Source of the DNA: Rodentibacter haemolyticus
GTDB lineage: Bacteria > Pseudomonadota > Gammaproteobacteria > Enterobacterales > Pasteurellaceae
Direction of reading: 5' to 3'
Assembly (NCBI RefSeq): GCF_015356115.1
Contig: NZ_CP063056.1
Location: 682,001-746,000 of the forward strand
Length of the DNA stretch: 64,000 nt
Under the pieces are notes generated by a model, which searched no databases, was not told the origin of the DNA, and worked only from the letters and a program-made list of their open reading frames with translations. Below, in pieces: positions 16,011 through 24,761 of this stretch (the stretch's first letter is position 1; the number at the start of each line of letters is the position of its first letter). Both the position numbers and the translations under genes were made by a program.

Positions 16011-17707
16011 ACGTGTTTAATCGTTGTTGGTCAAAAGTGATTTTGGAAACCTTGGTACGCCAAGGCGTTACTCACTTCTGCATTGCACCCGGCTCACGTT
16101 CTACCCCTTTAACGCTTGAAGCGGTGCGTTTGCAAAATGCCGAACGTGCCGTTTGCCATAGTCATTTTGACGAACGAGGCTTAGGCTTTTTTGCGCTTGG
16201 TATCGCAAAATCCACACAATCTCCGGTTGCCATCATTGTTACCTCCGGTACGGCGGCTGCCAATCTTTATCCGGCAATTATTGAAGCACGTCAAACGGGC
16301 GTTGATCTCATCATATTAACGGCAGATCGCCCGCCCGAATTATGGGAATGCGGCGCAAATCAAGCAATATTGCAACAAAATATGTTCGGCGATTACCCGA
16401 TTGCCAATGTGAATCTGCCCAAGCCCAATACGGATTATGCTGCACAATGGCTTGTGTCTCTATTAGAACAGGCAACATTTCAACAGAACCGACAACATGG
16501 TGTCGTGCATATTAACGTCCCCTTTGCCGAACCGCTTTACGAAGCCAATGATAGCGCCGTGGATAACCACCCTTGGTTACAACCGTTACAGCGTTGGCTT
16601 TCACAGGTAAAACCTTGGATCAAATATGAAACATTGCAACAAGAAGTGATTCCGCACGAAAACTGGGATCACTGGCGTACCAAACGTGGTGTGATTGTAG
16701 TCGGACAACTGCCTGCGGAACAAGCTATGGGCATCAATACTTGGGCGACTACTATGGGTTGGGTATTATTAACCGATATTCAATCCGGTGTCGAACCCAT
16801 GACACCTTATGCCGATATTTGGCTTGCCAACCAAACGGTGCGGGAAAAACTCTTAGAAGCGGATATTGTGATTCAATTCGGTTCCCGTTTTATCAGCAAA
16901 CGTATTAACCAATTTTTACAAGCCTTCAATGGTGAATTTTGGATTATCGAACAAACGCAAAAAGCGGTTGATCCTTATCATCACACACATACGCGCTTTA
17001 ATGCGAAAGTGCATCATTGGCTTCGCGCGCACCCTCCATTTCGTCAAAAACCATGGTTATTAGAACCCCTTGCTTTATCAAAATTCTGTGCCGGTTTTAT
17101 TGAACAACAAGTGGGCGGTAATTTAAATGAAGCCTCTCTCGCCCATCATATCGAACGCGTACTGCCTTATAACGGCATTTTGTTCCTTGGCAACAGTCTG
17201 TTTGTGCGTCTTGTTGATGCGCTCACGAAATTGCCGGAAGGCTACCCGATTTACACTAACCGCGGAGCAAGCGGCATTGACGGCTTACTGGCAACAGCAG
17301 CCGGCATCGGTGTAGGTTCTAATCAACCGGTTGTCGCAATGATTGGCGATACCTCAACACTCTATGATCTCAATTCGCTCGCCTTATTTAAAAATGTTAC
17401 GCAACCGACTATCATTTTCGTGATTAACAATAACGGAGGAGCAATTTTTGATATGCTACCGGTGGATGAAACGGTGAAAGAGCGTTTCTACCGCTTGCCT
17501 CACAATGGTGATTTTTCACAAATCGCCGCAATGTTTGATATAAAATACGCTCATCCTTACACTTGGGCGGATTTAAGCAGCGTCTTAAAACAAGCCTACA
17601 CACGCCGTAAAACTACACTTATTGAAATTAAGACCAACCCGAATGACGGCAGCAACATCTATAAACGTTTAATTGAACAAATCAGTTATGCCGTTATCGG
17701 TGCATAG
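16001..17707 (+). CDS. menD: SEPHCHC synthase
   Basis: A 568-residue thiamine-diphosphate enzyme joining isochorismate and 2-oxoglutarate in menaquinone synthesis. The N-terminal CIAPGSRSTPLTL block with the nearby SHFDERGLGFFALG Glu region, the PPELWECGANQAI segment and the C-terminal ThDP/Mg site GDTSTLYDLNSLAL ... NNNGGAIFDML are all present. Length is normal. It follows menF with an overlap and is separated from menH by a hairpin with a T-rich tail, so read-through to menH may be partial. Confidence 0.97.
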   Translation: MSVNVFNRCWSKVILETLVRQGVTHFCIAPGSRSTPLTLEAVRLQNAERAVCHSHFDERGLGFFALGIAKSTQSPVAIIVTSGTAAANLYPAIIEARQTGVDLIILTADRPPELWECGANQAILQQNMFGDYPIANVNLPKPNTDYAAQWLVSLLEQATFQQNRQHGVVHINVPFAEPLYEANDSAVDNHPWLQPLQRWLSQVKPWIKYETLQQEVIPHENWDHWRTKRGVIVVGQLPAEQAMGINTWATTMGWVLLTDIQSGVEPMTPYADIWLANQTVREKLLEADIVIQFGSRFISKRINQFLQAFNGEFWIIEQTQKAVDPYHHTHTRFNAKVHHWLRAHPPFRQKPWLLEPLALSKFCAGFIEQQVGGNLNEASLAHHIERVLPYNGILFLGNSLFVRLVDALTKLPEGYPIYTNRGASGIDGLLATAAGIGVGSNQPVVAMIGDTSTLYDLNSLALFKNVTQPTIIFVINNNGGAIFDMLPVDETVKERFYRLPHNGDFSQIAAMFDIKYAHPYTWADLSSVLKQAYTRRKTTLIEIKTNPNDGSNIYKRLIEQISYAVIGA

Positions 17708-17713
17708 GGATTG

Positions 17714-17740
17714 GGGCGTGTAACAACGCCCTTTATTTTA
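17714..17740 (+). terminator. Hairpin with U-rich tail between menD and menH
   Basis: GGGCGT (17714-17719), loop GTAACA, ACGCCC (17726-17731), then TTTATTTTATT running into the menH start. It resembles an intrinsic terminator or attenuator that could lower menH expression relative to menFD. Confidence 0.6.
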
Positions 17741-17742
17741 TT

Positions 17743-18498
17743 ATGATGAATATTATTTTCCTTCACGGTCTCCTCGGCACCGCTGCCGACTGGCAAAAAG
17801 TTATCGAAAATTTACCGCACTTTCGCTGTATCGCACTTGATTTACCTTTTCACGGAAAAGCAAAAGAAATTAAAGTTGTTGATTTTGAAGACACAACGCA
17901 ATATCTTGCCGAACAAATCCAAAGTGCGGTCAAAAATGAACCTTATTTTCTTGTCGGATATTCACTCGGAGGGCGCATTGCCTTACACTATGCCCTAAAC
18001 CATGTATTACAGTCCAATGTGAAAAAATCACAACTGCAAGCGGTGATTTTGGAAGGCGCAAATTTAGGTTTAAAAACTGAGGAAGAAAAACAAGCCCGTT
18101 GGCAAAATGATATCTATTGGGCAAAACGGTTTATTAACGAATCACCTGAAAGCGTACTGAAAGACTGGTATCAACAACCGGTATTTGCTCATTTAACTTC
18201 AGCACAACGACGGCAATTAATCCAAAAACGAAAAGCAAATTGTGATGCTGATATCGGCAAAATGTTGCTTGCCACCAGCCTTGCCAAACAAGCTGATTTT
18301 CGCCCAAAAGTGCGGTCAAATTCCTTGCCGTTTTTCTATTTTTGCGGTGAGCGGGATCAAAAATTCCAAAACCTTGCACATGAAGAACAACTTTCTTTAA
18401 CCACCATTCCAAATGCCGGCCACAACGCCCACTCGGAAAATCCGATATTTTTCGCTAAAAAACTAAGAAATCTCATTTTAAAAATTGCTCAAGACTAA
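17743..18498 (+). CDS. menH: SHCHC synthase (MenH)
   Basis: A 251-residue alpha/beta hydrolase that eliminates pyruvate from SEPHCHC. The oxyanion HGLLGTAADW (residues 8-17), nucleophile elbow GYSLGGR with Ser74, and the C-terminal IPNAGHNAHSENP with the catalytic His are visible. The neighbour menD makes its substrate. ATG ATG gives two possible starts three bases apart. Three uptake signals lie inside (near 17816, 17921 and 18308), a high density for one gene. The stop is 67 bases before the MFS gene. Confidence 0.94.
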   Translation: MMNIIFLHGLLGTAADWQKVIENLPHFRCIALDLPFHGKAKEIKVVDFEDTTQYLAEQIQSAVKNEPYFLVGYSLGGRIALHYALNHVLQSNVKKSQLQAVILEGANLGLKTEEEKQARWQNDIYWAKRFINESPESVLKDWYQQPVFAHLTSAQRRQLIQKRKANCDADIGKMLLATSLAKQADFRPKVRSNSLPFFYFCGERDQKFQNLAHEEQLSLTTIPNAGHNAHSENPIFFAKKLRNLILKIAQD

Positions 18499-18565
18499 GG
18501 GAAATGCTAGGATTTAGCCCTTTCCATTTATAAAATTCTTATTCACATTTCCTAAGGAAAGCAAT

Positions 18566-19882
18566 ATGACAACACAACTTCGTAATAATCCGATGAAAGT
18601 GGCACTTGCCTCTATGGTTGGAACTGCAATCGAATTTTTCGATTATTATATCTATGCGGCAGCAGCCGTGTTAGTGTTCAACACACAGTTTTTTAGCAGC
18701 GATGACCCACTTTCAAATGATCTTCTTTCTCTTTCCACTTTGGCGCTCGCCTTCTTTGCACGCCCGATAGGATCCGCATTATTCGGTCATTTTGGCGACA
18801 AAATCGGACGTAAAAAAACACTCGTGGCGTCTCTCTTATTAATGGGAGGCTCAACCGTCATTATCGGTTTATTGCCTAACTATTCACAAATCGGCATTTG
18901 GGCGCCTATTTTGCTTTGTATTTGTCGGGTAGGACAAGGTATCGGACTTGGTGGCGAATGGGGCGGGGCGGCCTTGGTTGCAACCGAAAATGCACCGGAA
19001 GGCAAACGGGCTTGGTATGGCACTTTTCCTCAGTTAGGTGCGCCTATCGGTTTATTTGTGGCAAACGGTACCTTCTTCCTAGTAAGTTATTTCTGGGGGC
19101 ATGAAGCCTTAGTAGAATGGGCGTGGCGTATCCCTTTTGTCTCTTCGGTGTTATTGGTTTTTGTCGGTTTGTACGTCCGTTTAACCCTACACGAAAGCCA
19201 TGTTTTCGTTGAAGCGGAGCAGAAAGGTAAAAAATTAAATGCACCTGTCAGTGTCGTATTCACCAAGCATTTTAAGCCTATGATTATCGGCACATTTATT
19301 ATGGTTGCGACCTATTCCCTTTTCTACATTATGACCGCTTTCGCACAAGCCTATTCACGCACGGCACCAACGCATTCAGAATCAGGCTACCCGCTTGGTT
19401 TAGGCATTCCGGCAAACACGTTCACCGGTTTGCTATTAATAAGTGCGATTGTATTCGGTATTTTCATCAGCATTTCCGGTATTTATGCCGATAAGATCGG
19501 TCGCCGCAAATGGTTAATTTGGGTAACGATTGCCATTGGCGTATTAGGTTTAACAATGCCAATATTTTTAGAAAACGGCACGCCAAGCAGCGTCTTTGCA
19601 TTCCTCGTAGTGGGTATGGCAATTATGGGAATGACGTTTGGCCCTATGGCGGCATTGCTGCCGGAATTGTTTCCAACCGAAGTACGTTACTCCGGCGCAT
19701 CGCTTGCTTATAACTTAGCGTCCATTATCGGAGCAACCGTTGCGGCAATGATTTCCTTAAAAATCAATGCCTCATTCGGCATTATAGGTGTAGGGATTTA
19801 TTTAGCCATTAACGCATTAATGACATTACTCGCGTTATTCGCCTCAAAAGAAACAAAGAACGTAGATTTAACCAAAATCTAA
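18566..19882 (+). CDS. MFS transporter, metabolite:H+ symporter (MHS) family
   Basis: A 438-residue inner-membrane carrier with twelve predicted helices. The MHS subfamily features are clear: ASMVGTAIEFFDYYIYAAAA in helix 1, the loop 2-3 signature GHFGDKIGRKKTL, RVGQGIGLGGEWGGAALVATENAP, and the loop 8-9 copy IYADKIGRRKWL. Relatives include YhjE, ShiA and ProP, so the substrate may be a carboxylate or compatible solute. ProP's C-terminal coiled coil is absent, which argues against osmosensing. AAGGA lies upstream of the ATG. Synteny with menH and alaA matches my recollection of H. influenzae. Substrate unknown. Confidence 0.88.
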   Translation: MTTQLRNNPMKVALASMVGTAIEFFDYYIYAAAAVLVFNTQFFSSDDPLSNDLLSLSTLALAFFARPIGSALFGHFGDKIGRKKTLVASLLLMGGSTVIIGLLPNYSQIGIWAPILLCICRVGQGIGLGGEWGGAALVATENAPEGKRAWYGTFPQLGAPIGLFVANGTFFLVSYFWGHEALVEWAWRIPFVSSVLLVFVGLYVRLTLHESHVFVEAEQKGKKLNAPVSVVFTKHFKPMIIGTFIMVATYSLFYIMTAFAQAYSRTAPTHSESGYPLGLGIPANTFTGLLLISAIVFGIFISISGIYADKIGRRKWLIWVTIAIGVLGLTMPIFLENGTPSSVFAFLVVGMAIMGMTFGPMAALLPELFPTEVRYSGASLAYNLASIIGATVAAMISLKINASFGIIGVGIYLAINALMTLLALFASKETKNVDLTKI

Positions 19883-19900
19883 TTCAATAAAATAGAAGAT

Positions 19901-19925
19901 ACCAAGCTGCTTGCCTTGGTATTTT
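19901..19925 (+). terminator. Terminator after the MFS gene
   Basis: ACCAAG (19901-19906), an 8-base loop, CTTGGT (19915-19920), then ATTTT. A second hairpin follows at 19962. Confidence 0.6.
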
Positions 19926-19961
19926 CACATTTTATTTATAATTTCACTTTCATAAGCAACA

Positions 19962-19992
19962 AAAAAGCAGAGTTTAAACCCTGCTTTTTTTA
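19962..19992. terminator. Bidirectional terminator between the MFS gene and tonB
   Basis: AAAAAAGCAG and CTGCTTTTTTT flank an imperfect GTTTAAAC core, directly after the tonB stop. A/T runs on both sides allow termination on either strand for these convergent genes. Confidence 0.8.
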
Positions 19993-20757
19993 TTATTGCA
20001 AACTGAATCGAATCGGAACAGAAACACTACTTGAAAATCCTTGCGGTTTCGGCCCCACCGGTTTTGCATTTCTAACCGCTTTCAATGCTGCATTATCAAG
20101 GCTTTCATCACCCGATGATTTGACAATACTTCCGCCACTTAATACACCGTCATTGCTTACATTAAACGAAATATGCACGATACCTTGTTTACGCATCATT
20201 TTGGCACGTGTCGGATATTCTTTACGGCGTTCAATCTCACGATATAGTGCGGCTTTATAAGCAGCTATTTCATTTATATTTGAACCTCCCCCTACCGTAT
20301 TCGCATTGGTATTAACCGGCGCTGTTGTAGTCGCTTTTGAATTAACATTAGCTGAAGCATTCACATTACGTTCGCCTATCTGTAAATTCTTCGGTAAAGG
20401 CGTTTTTTCAGCCGGTTTTACCTCTTTTTTGGTTTTTTCTTTAGGTGGTTTAGGTTTGTCTTTTGGTTTTTCCGTTTTTTTATCCGGCTCTTTTTTCTTC
20501 AGTTCCGCTTTCTTTGTCGGATCCGCTACAATCTCTTTCTTTTCCGACTCCGGTTCTATTTTTTCCGATTCCGATACGGGTTCCTCAATGCGCATTCCTT
20601 GCAGCATTTCCATTGAGATCGCTGTCGCTAATTCCCCGCTATGACTATTGACGCTATCATCCGATTTATTCCAATTCCACAATAAAGCACCGATAATGAC
20701 ACCGTGAACAAGAATAGACGTAAACAAACCTAAGAATGAACGTTTAGCTTGTTGCAT
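19993..20757 (-). CDS. tonB: Energy transducer TonB
   Basis: A 254-residue TonB. Residues 1-30 include a single membrane anchor (LGLFTSILVHGVIIGALLW) with the conserved His. A long Lys/Pro/Glu-rich periplasmic spacer follows (about residues 55-125), then the C-terminal TonB domain with YKAALYREIERRKEYPTRAK and the GGSIVKSSGDESLDNAAL segment. It couples the proton gradient to outer-membrane receptors for iron, haem and similar ligands. It lies 8 bases after exbD in an exbB-exbD-tonB operon, as in other Pasteurellaceae, and not beside yciA as in E. coli. Confidence 0.97.
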   Translation of the reverse strand: MQQAKRSFLGLFTSILVHGVIIGALLWNWNKSDDSVNSHSGELATAISMEMLQGMRIEEPVSESEKIEPESEKKEIVADPTKKAELKKKEPDKKTEKPKDKPKPPKEKTKKEVKPAEKTPLPKNLQIGERNVNASANVNSKATTTAPVNTNANTVGGGSNINEIAAYKAALYREIERRKEYPTRAKMMRKQGIVHISFNVSNDGVLSGGSIVKSSGDESLDNAALKAVRNAKPVGPKPQGFSSSVSVPIRFSLQ

Positions 20758-20765
20758 AACTTTCC

Positions 20766-21188
20766 CTACTCGGTTGCCGATGATGCAGTTGCAGGCTTAG
20801 CACTACTGCCTTTATCTTTCATTGAGACGATGGCGACGTTTTTAATTTCATTTTTTGCAAGTAAATCCGTGATTGTTACGAAATCTTGAAAACTGGCCTG
20901 AGCATCAATTTTTAATGTCACTTTTTGTTCTTTATTCCATTGATTAATTTCAGCTTCCAATGCTTCTTGAGAAATCGGCTTATCATTGAAATAAAGCTCA
21001 CCTTTTGCGCTAACCGTTAATAATTTTGCAAGTTCGTCGGATTTAAAAGCCACCGCCGTACTCGCTTTAGGCACATTCACCTGAATTTTACCTTGCGAAA
21101 TAAATGAAGCGGTGATCAATACAATCGCTAACAATACCAACATAATATCAATAAAAGGAATAATGTTGATTTCATCAAATTTCTTCAC
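20766..21188 (-). CDS. exbD: Biopolymer transport protein ExbD
   Basis: A 140-residue inner-membrane protein with one N-terminal helix (IIPFIDIMLVLLAIVLITASF) carrying the essential Asp of the proton path, followed by a periplasmic domain. Family motif FDEINIIPFIDIMLVLL is complete. It partners ExbB and TonB. Two bases separate it from exbB and eight from tonB, indicating one mRNA. Confidence 0.97.
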   Translation of the reverse strand: MKKFDEINIIPFIDIMLVLLAIVLITASFISQGKIQVNVPKASTAVAFKSDELAKLLTVSAKGELYFNDKPISQEALEAEINQWNKEQKVTLKIDAQASFQDFVTITDLLAKNEIKNVAIVSMKDKGSSAKPATASSATE

Positions 21189-21190
21189 GA

Positions 21191-21643
21191 TTATTCCTTA
21201 TCTTTTTGTGAATTTAATACTTTCCATTTTAGGCGATTTACTTCAATTTTGCGGTTTAAACCGTTATAGAAAACCATAGAGGGAATTGCTACAAGAATAC
21301 CAAGTGCGGTTGCTTTCAAAGCTAAAGAAAGGTGTAACATAATTTCACCTGCATCCACATCACCACCGCCTTGACCGATTTGATAGAAAGTTAACAAAAT
21401 ACCGATTACCGTACCTAATAAACCCACGTAAGGCGCATTTGCTCCCACCGTAGAAATAATTGTCATATTACGATGGAGATCGATATCTAACGCATGAATA
21501 TTCGAATATCTGCCGACATTAACCCGAGTAAGAAAAATAAAACGCTCAATTACCATTGCGAGCATAATAACACTCATCAAAAGTAAAAGTCCGATAATGA
21601 TGTAATCGCTGTATTGTTGTAAAAATTCGAAAAGTTGAGGCAT
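21191..21643 (-). CDS. exbB: Biopolymer transport protein ExbB
   Basis: A 150-residue protein with three membrane helices: about residues 13-35, 65-85 and 100-125. The MotA/TolQ/ExbB domain is recognisable from NAPYVGLLGTVIGILLTF and LSLALKATALGILVAIPSMVFYN. It forms the proton channel that drives TonB. AAGGA precedes the ATG. A dyad resembling a Fur box lies 28-44 bases upstream, which would fit iron-repressed expression of this operon. Confidence 0.97.
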   Translation of the reverse strand: MPQLFEFLQQYSDYIIIGLLLLMSVIMLAMVIERFIFLTRVNVGRYSNIHALDIDLHRNMTIISTVGANAPYVGLLGTVIGILLTFYQIGQGGGDVDAGEIMLHLSLALKATALGILVAIPSMVFYNGLNRKIEVNRLKWKVLNSQKDKE

Positions 21644-21670
21644 TTCTTATCCTTAAATCATAGAAAGCAA

Positions 21671-21687
21671 TTGAGAATTAGTTTCAA
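21671..21687 (-). promoter_or_regulatory. Candidate Fur box upstream of exbB-exbD-tonB
   Basis: TTGAGAATTAGTTTCAA is a 17-base imperfect dyad matching a TTGAGAATTATTCTCAA-type Fur site at 15 of 17 positions. It lies just upstream of exbB. fur itself is in this window. The call is by eye only. Confidence 0.45.
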
Positions 21688-21755
21688 TTAGACAGAAATT
21701 TTAGCAAAAGAAAGATACAGCGTAAATATGAATTATCGAAAACGGAAAGATTTCT

Positions 21756-21798
21756 GACCGCACTTTACACACAGAATACTAAAGTGCGGTCGATTTTT
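21756..21798. terminator. Inverted uptake-signal pair downstream of bcp
   Basis: GACCGCACTTT (21756-21766) and AAAGTGCGGTC (21781-21791) are two perfect uptake-signal cores in inverted orientation with a 14-base loop. A T-run follows on the plus strand; on the minus strand, where bcp ends, the tail is only AGAAATCTTT. Confidence 0.6.
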
Positions 21799-21806
21799 TA
21801 GGAGAA

Positions 21807-22271
21807 TTATAAAGACTGCAAATAATCTAACACAACCTGATGATGCTCACCGGTTTTGAATTTATCAAAAATATGCTGAATTTTACCTTGTTCGTCAATC
21901 AAAAAGCTGATGCGATGAATGCCATCATAGGTTCGTCCCATAAATTTTTTCTCGCCCCACACGCCAAACTGCTCAGCAACTTGATGATCTTCATCTGAAA
22001 GCAAGGTGAAATTGAGTGCTTTTTTCTCTGCAAATTGAGCCAACTTCTTCGGTGAATCAGGACTAATTCCCAAAATCACCACACCTAAATCCTCTAATTC
22101 CTTTTTCGTATCACGAAGTCCGCAAGCCTGAGTTGTACAACCCGGTGTAAGCGCCTTAGGATAAAAATAAACAAGCACTTTCTTTCCTTTGAAATCAGAA
22201 AGTGAAACCGAACGATTATTTTGATCACATAATGTAAATTGTGGGACATCTCCCACTTGTAACGTTTTCAT
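21807..22271 (-). CDS. bcp: Thioredoxin-dependent peroxiredoxin (BCP)
   Basis: A 154-residue peroxiredoxin of the BCP/PrxQ class that reduces hydroperoxides. The peroxidatic Cys45 sits in LTPGCTTQAC with resolving Cys50 five residues later, as in E. coli BCP; the GISPDSPKKLAQFAEKKALNF and FGVWGEKKFMG segments follow. I use the ATG at 22269-22271, with GAGGAA 9 bases upstream and the standard MKTLQVGD opening; the 15-residue extension has no support. It is divergent from dapA, as is common in gamma-proteobacteria. Confidence 0.96.
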   Translation of the reverse strand: MKTLQVGDVPQFTLCDQNNRSVSLSDFKGKKVLVYFYPKALTPGCTTQACGLRDTKKELEDLGVVILGISPDSPKKLAQFAEKKALNFTLLSDEDHQVAEQFGVWGEKKFMGRTYDGIHRISFLIDEQGKIQHIFDKFKTGEHHQVVLDYLQSL

Positions 22272-22376
22272 AGAAAATTCCTCAAAATGAAAAAATGATT
22301 TGCAAATTTTGACCATTTTAGCGATCCTAGCAGGCAGTTTTCAAATATTTGCTCATTATTTATAAACGGAGGTTCT

Positions 22377-23273
22377 ATGTCTACGCAAAACCCTTTATTT
22401 TTCGGCAGTATTGTTGCTTTAGTTAGCCCGATGGATAACCACGGTAGCATTGATTTTAGCACTTTGGAAAAACTTATCGAATTTCATATCGACGCCGGTA
22501 CTGATGCCATCGTTTCGGTGGGAACAACAGGTGAATCCGCAACATTAAGTATTGAAGAAAATGTGAAGGTAATTGAAAAGACCGTAGAACTGGCAAAAGG
22601 TCGTATTCCTATCATTGCCGGCACAGGAGCGAACGCGACCAGTGAAGCAATTGTGATGACCAAATTATTACGCGATAGCGGTGTTGCAGGCTGTCTTTCC
22701 GTTGTACCTTACTACAATAAACCGACTCAGGAAGGAATGTATCAGCATTTTAAAGCCATTGCGGAATGCACTGATTTACCACAAATTCTTTACAACGTAC
22801 CGGGACGCACCGGTAGTGATATTAAACCGGAAACTGTGGCTCGTTTAGCTCAAATTAACAATATTGTAGGCATTAAAGAGGCAACCGGAGATGTAAGCCG
22901 TGTCACCGCAATTAAGCAATTAGCAGGTAAAGATTTCATTGTGTTAAGTGGCGATGATGCAACCGGTTTAGAAGCAATGAAACTAGGTGCGGAAGGCGTT
23001 ATCTCTGTAACCAATAACCTAGCGGCGAAAGATATGGCTGAAATGTGTCGTTTGGCACGTATGGGAGAATTTACTAAAGCAGAAGAAATTAATACACGTT
23101 TAATGGCATTACACCAAAATTTATTCGTAGAATCTAACCCGATTCCTGTGAAGTGGGCGGCTTATCGTTTAGGCTTGATTAAATCACCGTTCCTTCGCCT
23201 GCCATTAACGGAACTCAGCGAAACCTCAAAACCAAAAGTAGAAACCGCATTAAAAACGGCAGGGTTAATTTAA
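22377..23273 (+). CDS. dapA: 4-hydroxy-tetrahydrodipicolinate synthase
   Basis: A 298-residue TIM-barrel class I aldolase condensing pyruvate with aspartate semialdehyde on the lysine/diaminopimelate route. The GTTGESATL motif lies at residues 49-57, Tyr139 in LYNVPGRTG, and the Schiff-base Lys167 in VGIKEATGD. GGAG lies upstream of the ATG. bamC follows, as in E. coli, but an intrinsic-terminator-like hairpin separates the two genes. Confidence 0.98.
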   Translation: MSTQNPLFFGSIVALVSPMDNHGSIDFSTLEKLIEFHIDAGTDAIVSVGTTGESATLSIEENVKVIEKTVELAKGRIPIIAGTGANATSEAIVMTKLLRDSGVAGCLSVVPYYNKPTQEGMYQHFKAIAECTDLPQILYNVPGRTGSDIKPETVARLAQINNIVGIKEATGDVSRVTAIKQLAGKDFIVLSGDDATGLEAMKLGAEGVISVTNNLAAKDMAEMCRLARMGEFTKAEEINTRLMALHQNLFVESNPIPVKWAAYRLGLIKSPFLRLPLTELSETSKPKVETALKTAGLI

Positions 23274-23279
23274 TAAGTC

Positions 23280-23310
23280 TTGGGGCTGATTTTCAGTCCC
23301 AAACTTTTTT
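23280..23310 (+). terminator. Terminator between dapA and bamC
   Basis: TTGGGGCTGA (23280-23289), loop TTT, TCAGTCCCAA (23293-23302) with one G-T mismatch, then ACTTTTTTAT. bamC therefore probably has partial read-through or its own promoter. Confidence 0.75.
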
Positions 23311-23369
23311 ATCATTTAACGGTCGAAGTGCGGTCACTTTTTCTTTTATTTATTTTTAAGGATTTAGTA

Positions 23370-24374
23370 ATGAAAAAATTTCTCTTAGGGTTAGTCACAA
23401 TCGGTCTATTATCGGCCTGCTCCACCGATCCTGAAAAATTGCAAAGTGCGAACGACACCTATCAAAAATCAGACTCATCTATTCCAACCTTTTCGCCATT
23501 AGCAAGCGGAGGGATAAATCTACCAAAACAAGATGCCGCCTATGAGCTGCCTAACCTCACCATCAAAAAAGGGGAAAACGTGGACATTCGCCCGCCGTCA
23601 ACACCTTTAGCGATCATCAAAAACTCAATAACTCAATTTGATGGAGAGCGTGCATTAATCGTGTATCCTGAAGAACAGGTTTCATTGTATAACTTACAAC
23701 AAATCCAACGTTTATTGAAAGAAGAAGGAATTAATTCCACTATCAACGGCGCGATACTCACCACCGATTGGCATCATTCCGGTCGTGCGGATGACAAAAC
23801 CAACACCGAAATTCGTTATCAAGTAGAGCAAGTTTCCGCCCGTGATGCGAGCGCCCTCACGGTTTCTGTTCTTCAAATGCGCCGTGATGGTATTATTTTC
23901 ACACCAAGCGTAGTGGAAAAGCAACGTTACACCGCTGATCGCTTAAATCGTTTTGTGGCAACGCTCACCCATAGTTATAACAAACAGCAACAAGATTTAA
24001 GCAATGCCACTGTCGGGACTTTCCAATCCGGTTTAATCACTGACATAAACGGAAGAACGGCATTGGGAATGGAGGCAACCTTTACTCAAGCTTGGGAAAA
24101 GCTAGGTTCTGCATTGCCAAAAATCGGATTTTATACTAAATCCGAAATAGCAGGGCGGGGACAACGAGAATTAAAATATTCACCGTTAGATAAAGAAGAT
24201 TGGCTGCGTTTAGGTGTAAACGAACCCGAGCTTGAAAAAGGCGCTTACTTTATGCAAATCTCTGCAATGGGTAAACGAAGTGCGGTTGTTATTACCGATG
24301 AAAATGGTAAAGCATTAAGCGATGAAACGGCGAAATCGGTTTATAGTGCCTTAAGCACTTTACTCTTGAAATAA
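23370..24374 (+). CDS. bamC: Outer-membrane assembly lipoprotein BamC
   Basis: A 334-residue lipoprotein of the BAM complex that inserts beta-barrel proteins. The signal peptide ends in the lipobox LLSACS with Cys17. The N-terminal unstructured segment that binds BamD contains the family-typical SPLASGGINLPKQDAAYELP; two helix-grip domains follow. I start at the ATG 23370 with AAGGA upstream; an in-frame extension would place the signal peptide internally. It follows dapA, as in E. coli (old name nlpB). Uptake signals lie just upstream (near 23327) and inside (near 24280). Confidence 0.93.
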   Translation: MKKFLLGLVTIGLLSACSTDPEKLQSANDTYQKSDSSIPTFSPLASGGINLPKQDAAYELPNLTIKKGENVDIRPPSTPLAIIKNSITQFDGERALIVYPEEQVSLYNLQQIQRLLKEEGINSTINGAILTTDWHHSGRADDKTNTEIRYQVEQVSARDASALTVSVLQMRRDGIIFTPSVVEKQRYTADRLNRFVATLTHSYNKQQQDLSNATVGTFQSGLITDINGRTALGMEATFTQAWEKLGSALPKIGFYTKSEIAGRGQRELKYSPLDKEDWLRLGVNEPELEKGAYFMQISAMGKRSAVVITDENGKALSDETAKSVYSALSTLLLK

Positions 24375-24386
24375 AAAACAAAAAAG

Positions 24387-24423
24387 AGCGGTTGATTTTT
24401 TAAGTGAATTTCAACCGCTTTTT
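24387..24423 (+). terminator. Terminator of bamC
   Basis: AGCGGTTGA (24387-24395) and TCAACCGCT (24411-24419) form a perfect 9-bp stem followed by TTTTT. It lies between convergent bamC and a small hypothetical gene. Confidence 0.85.
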
Positions 24424-24441
24424 ACTTTCCGAGTATAAAAA

Positions 24442-24738
24442 CTATTCCGCTTTTACGCCTAAATTACCAATTTTCACTCCAAGCATACCGAGGGAAACCG
24501 CATCTAAATAATCACCAAGAAACTTAAATAATTCATTTAATTCGGTAAACGAACGTTGCACTTTAATTTGTTCTTCAACTCTACGCACAAATTCATAACG
24601 GATCCCCTTTTCTTCAAAATGTGCGGTGAGCGTTAAATAAACCGTTTCAAAAAAATGGCTACGAGCGCCTTCTTCACCCGGATCACTAATACGTACGTTC
24701 CAAGTCGTGTTAAATAATGTTTCTGTTTTATTTGACAT
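24442..24738 (-). CDS. Conserved small hypothetical protein
   Basis: A 98-residue soluble protein that I do not recognise. It is predicted to begin with a polar segment (NKTETLFNTTWNVRISDP), continue with an alternating beta-like stretch containing FETVYLTLTAHFEEKGIRYEFVRRVEEQIKV, and end in helices rich in Leu and Gly. It has no signal peptide, membrane helix or Cys. A good ribosome-binding site (GAGG) precedes the ATG and codon use is like the neighbours, so it looks like a real gene. It lies 23 bases downstream of arfA, whose internal terminator should limit read-through into it. Confidence 0.7.
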   Translation of the reverse strand: MSNKTETLFNTTWNVRISDPGEEGARSHFFETVYLTLTAHFEEKGIRYEFVRRVEEQIKVQRSFTELNELFKFLGDYLDAVSLGMLGVKIGNLGVKAE

Positions 24739-24761
24739 ATTGTTACCTCACATTTCTATTT

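Noticed and set aside
19916..20644. Plus-strand open frames opposite tonB
   Set aside because: They are antisense shadows of the Lys/Pro/Glu-rich TonB spacer, with Ser/Phe-rich nonsense composition.
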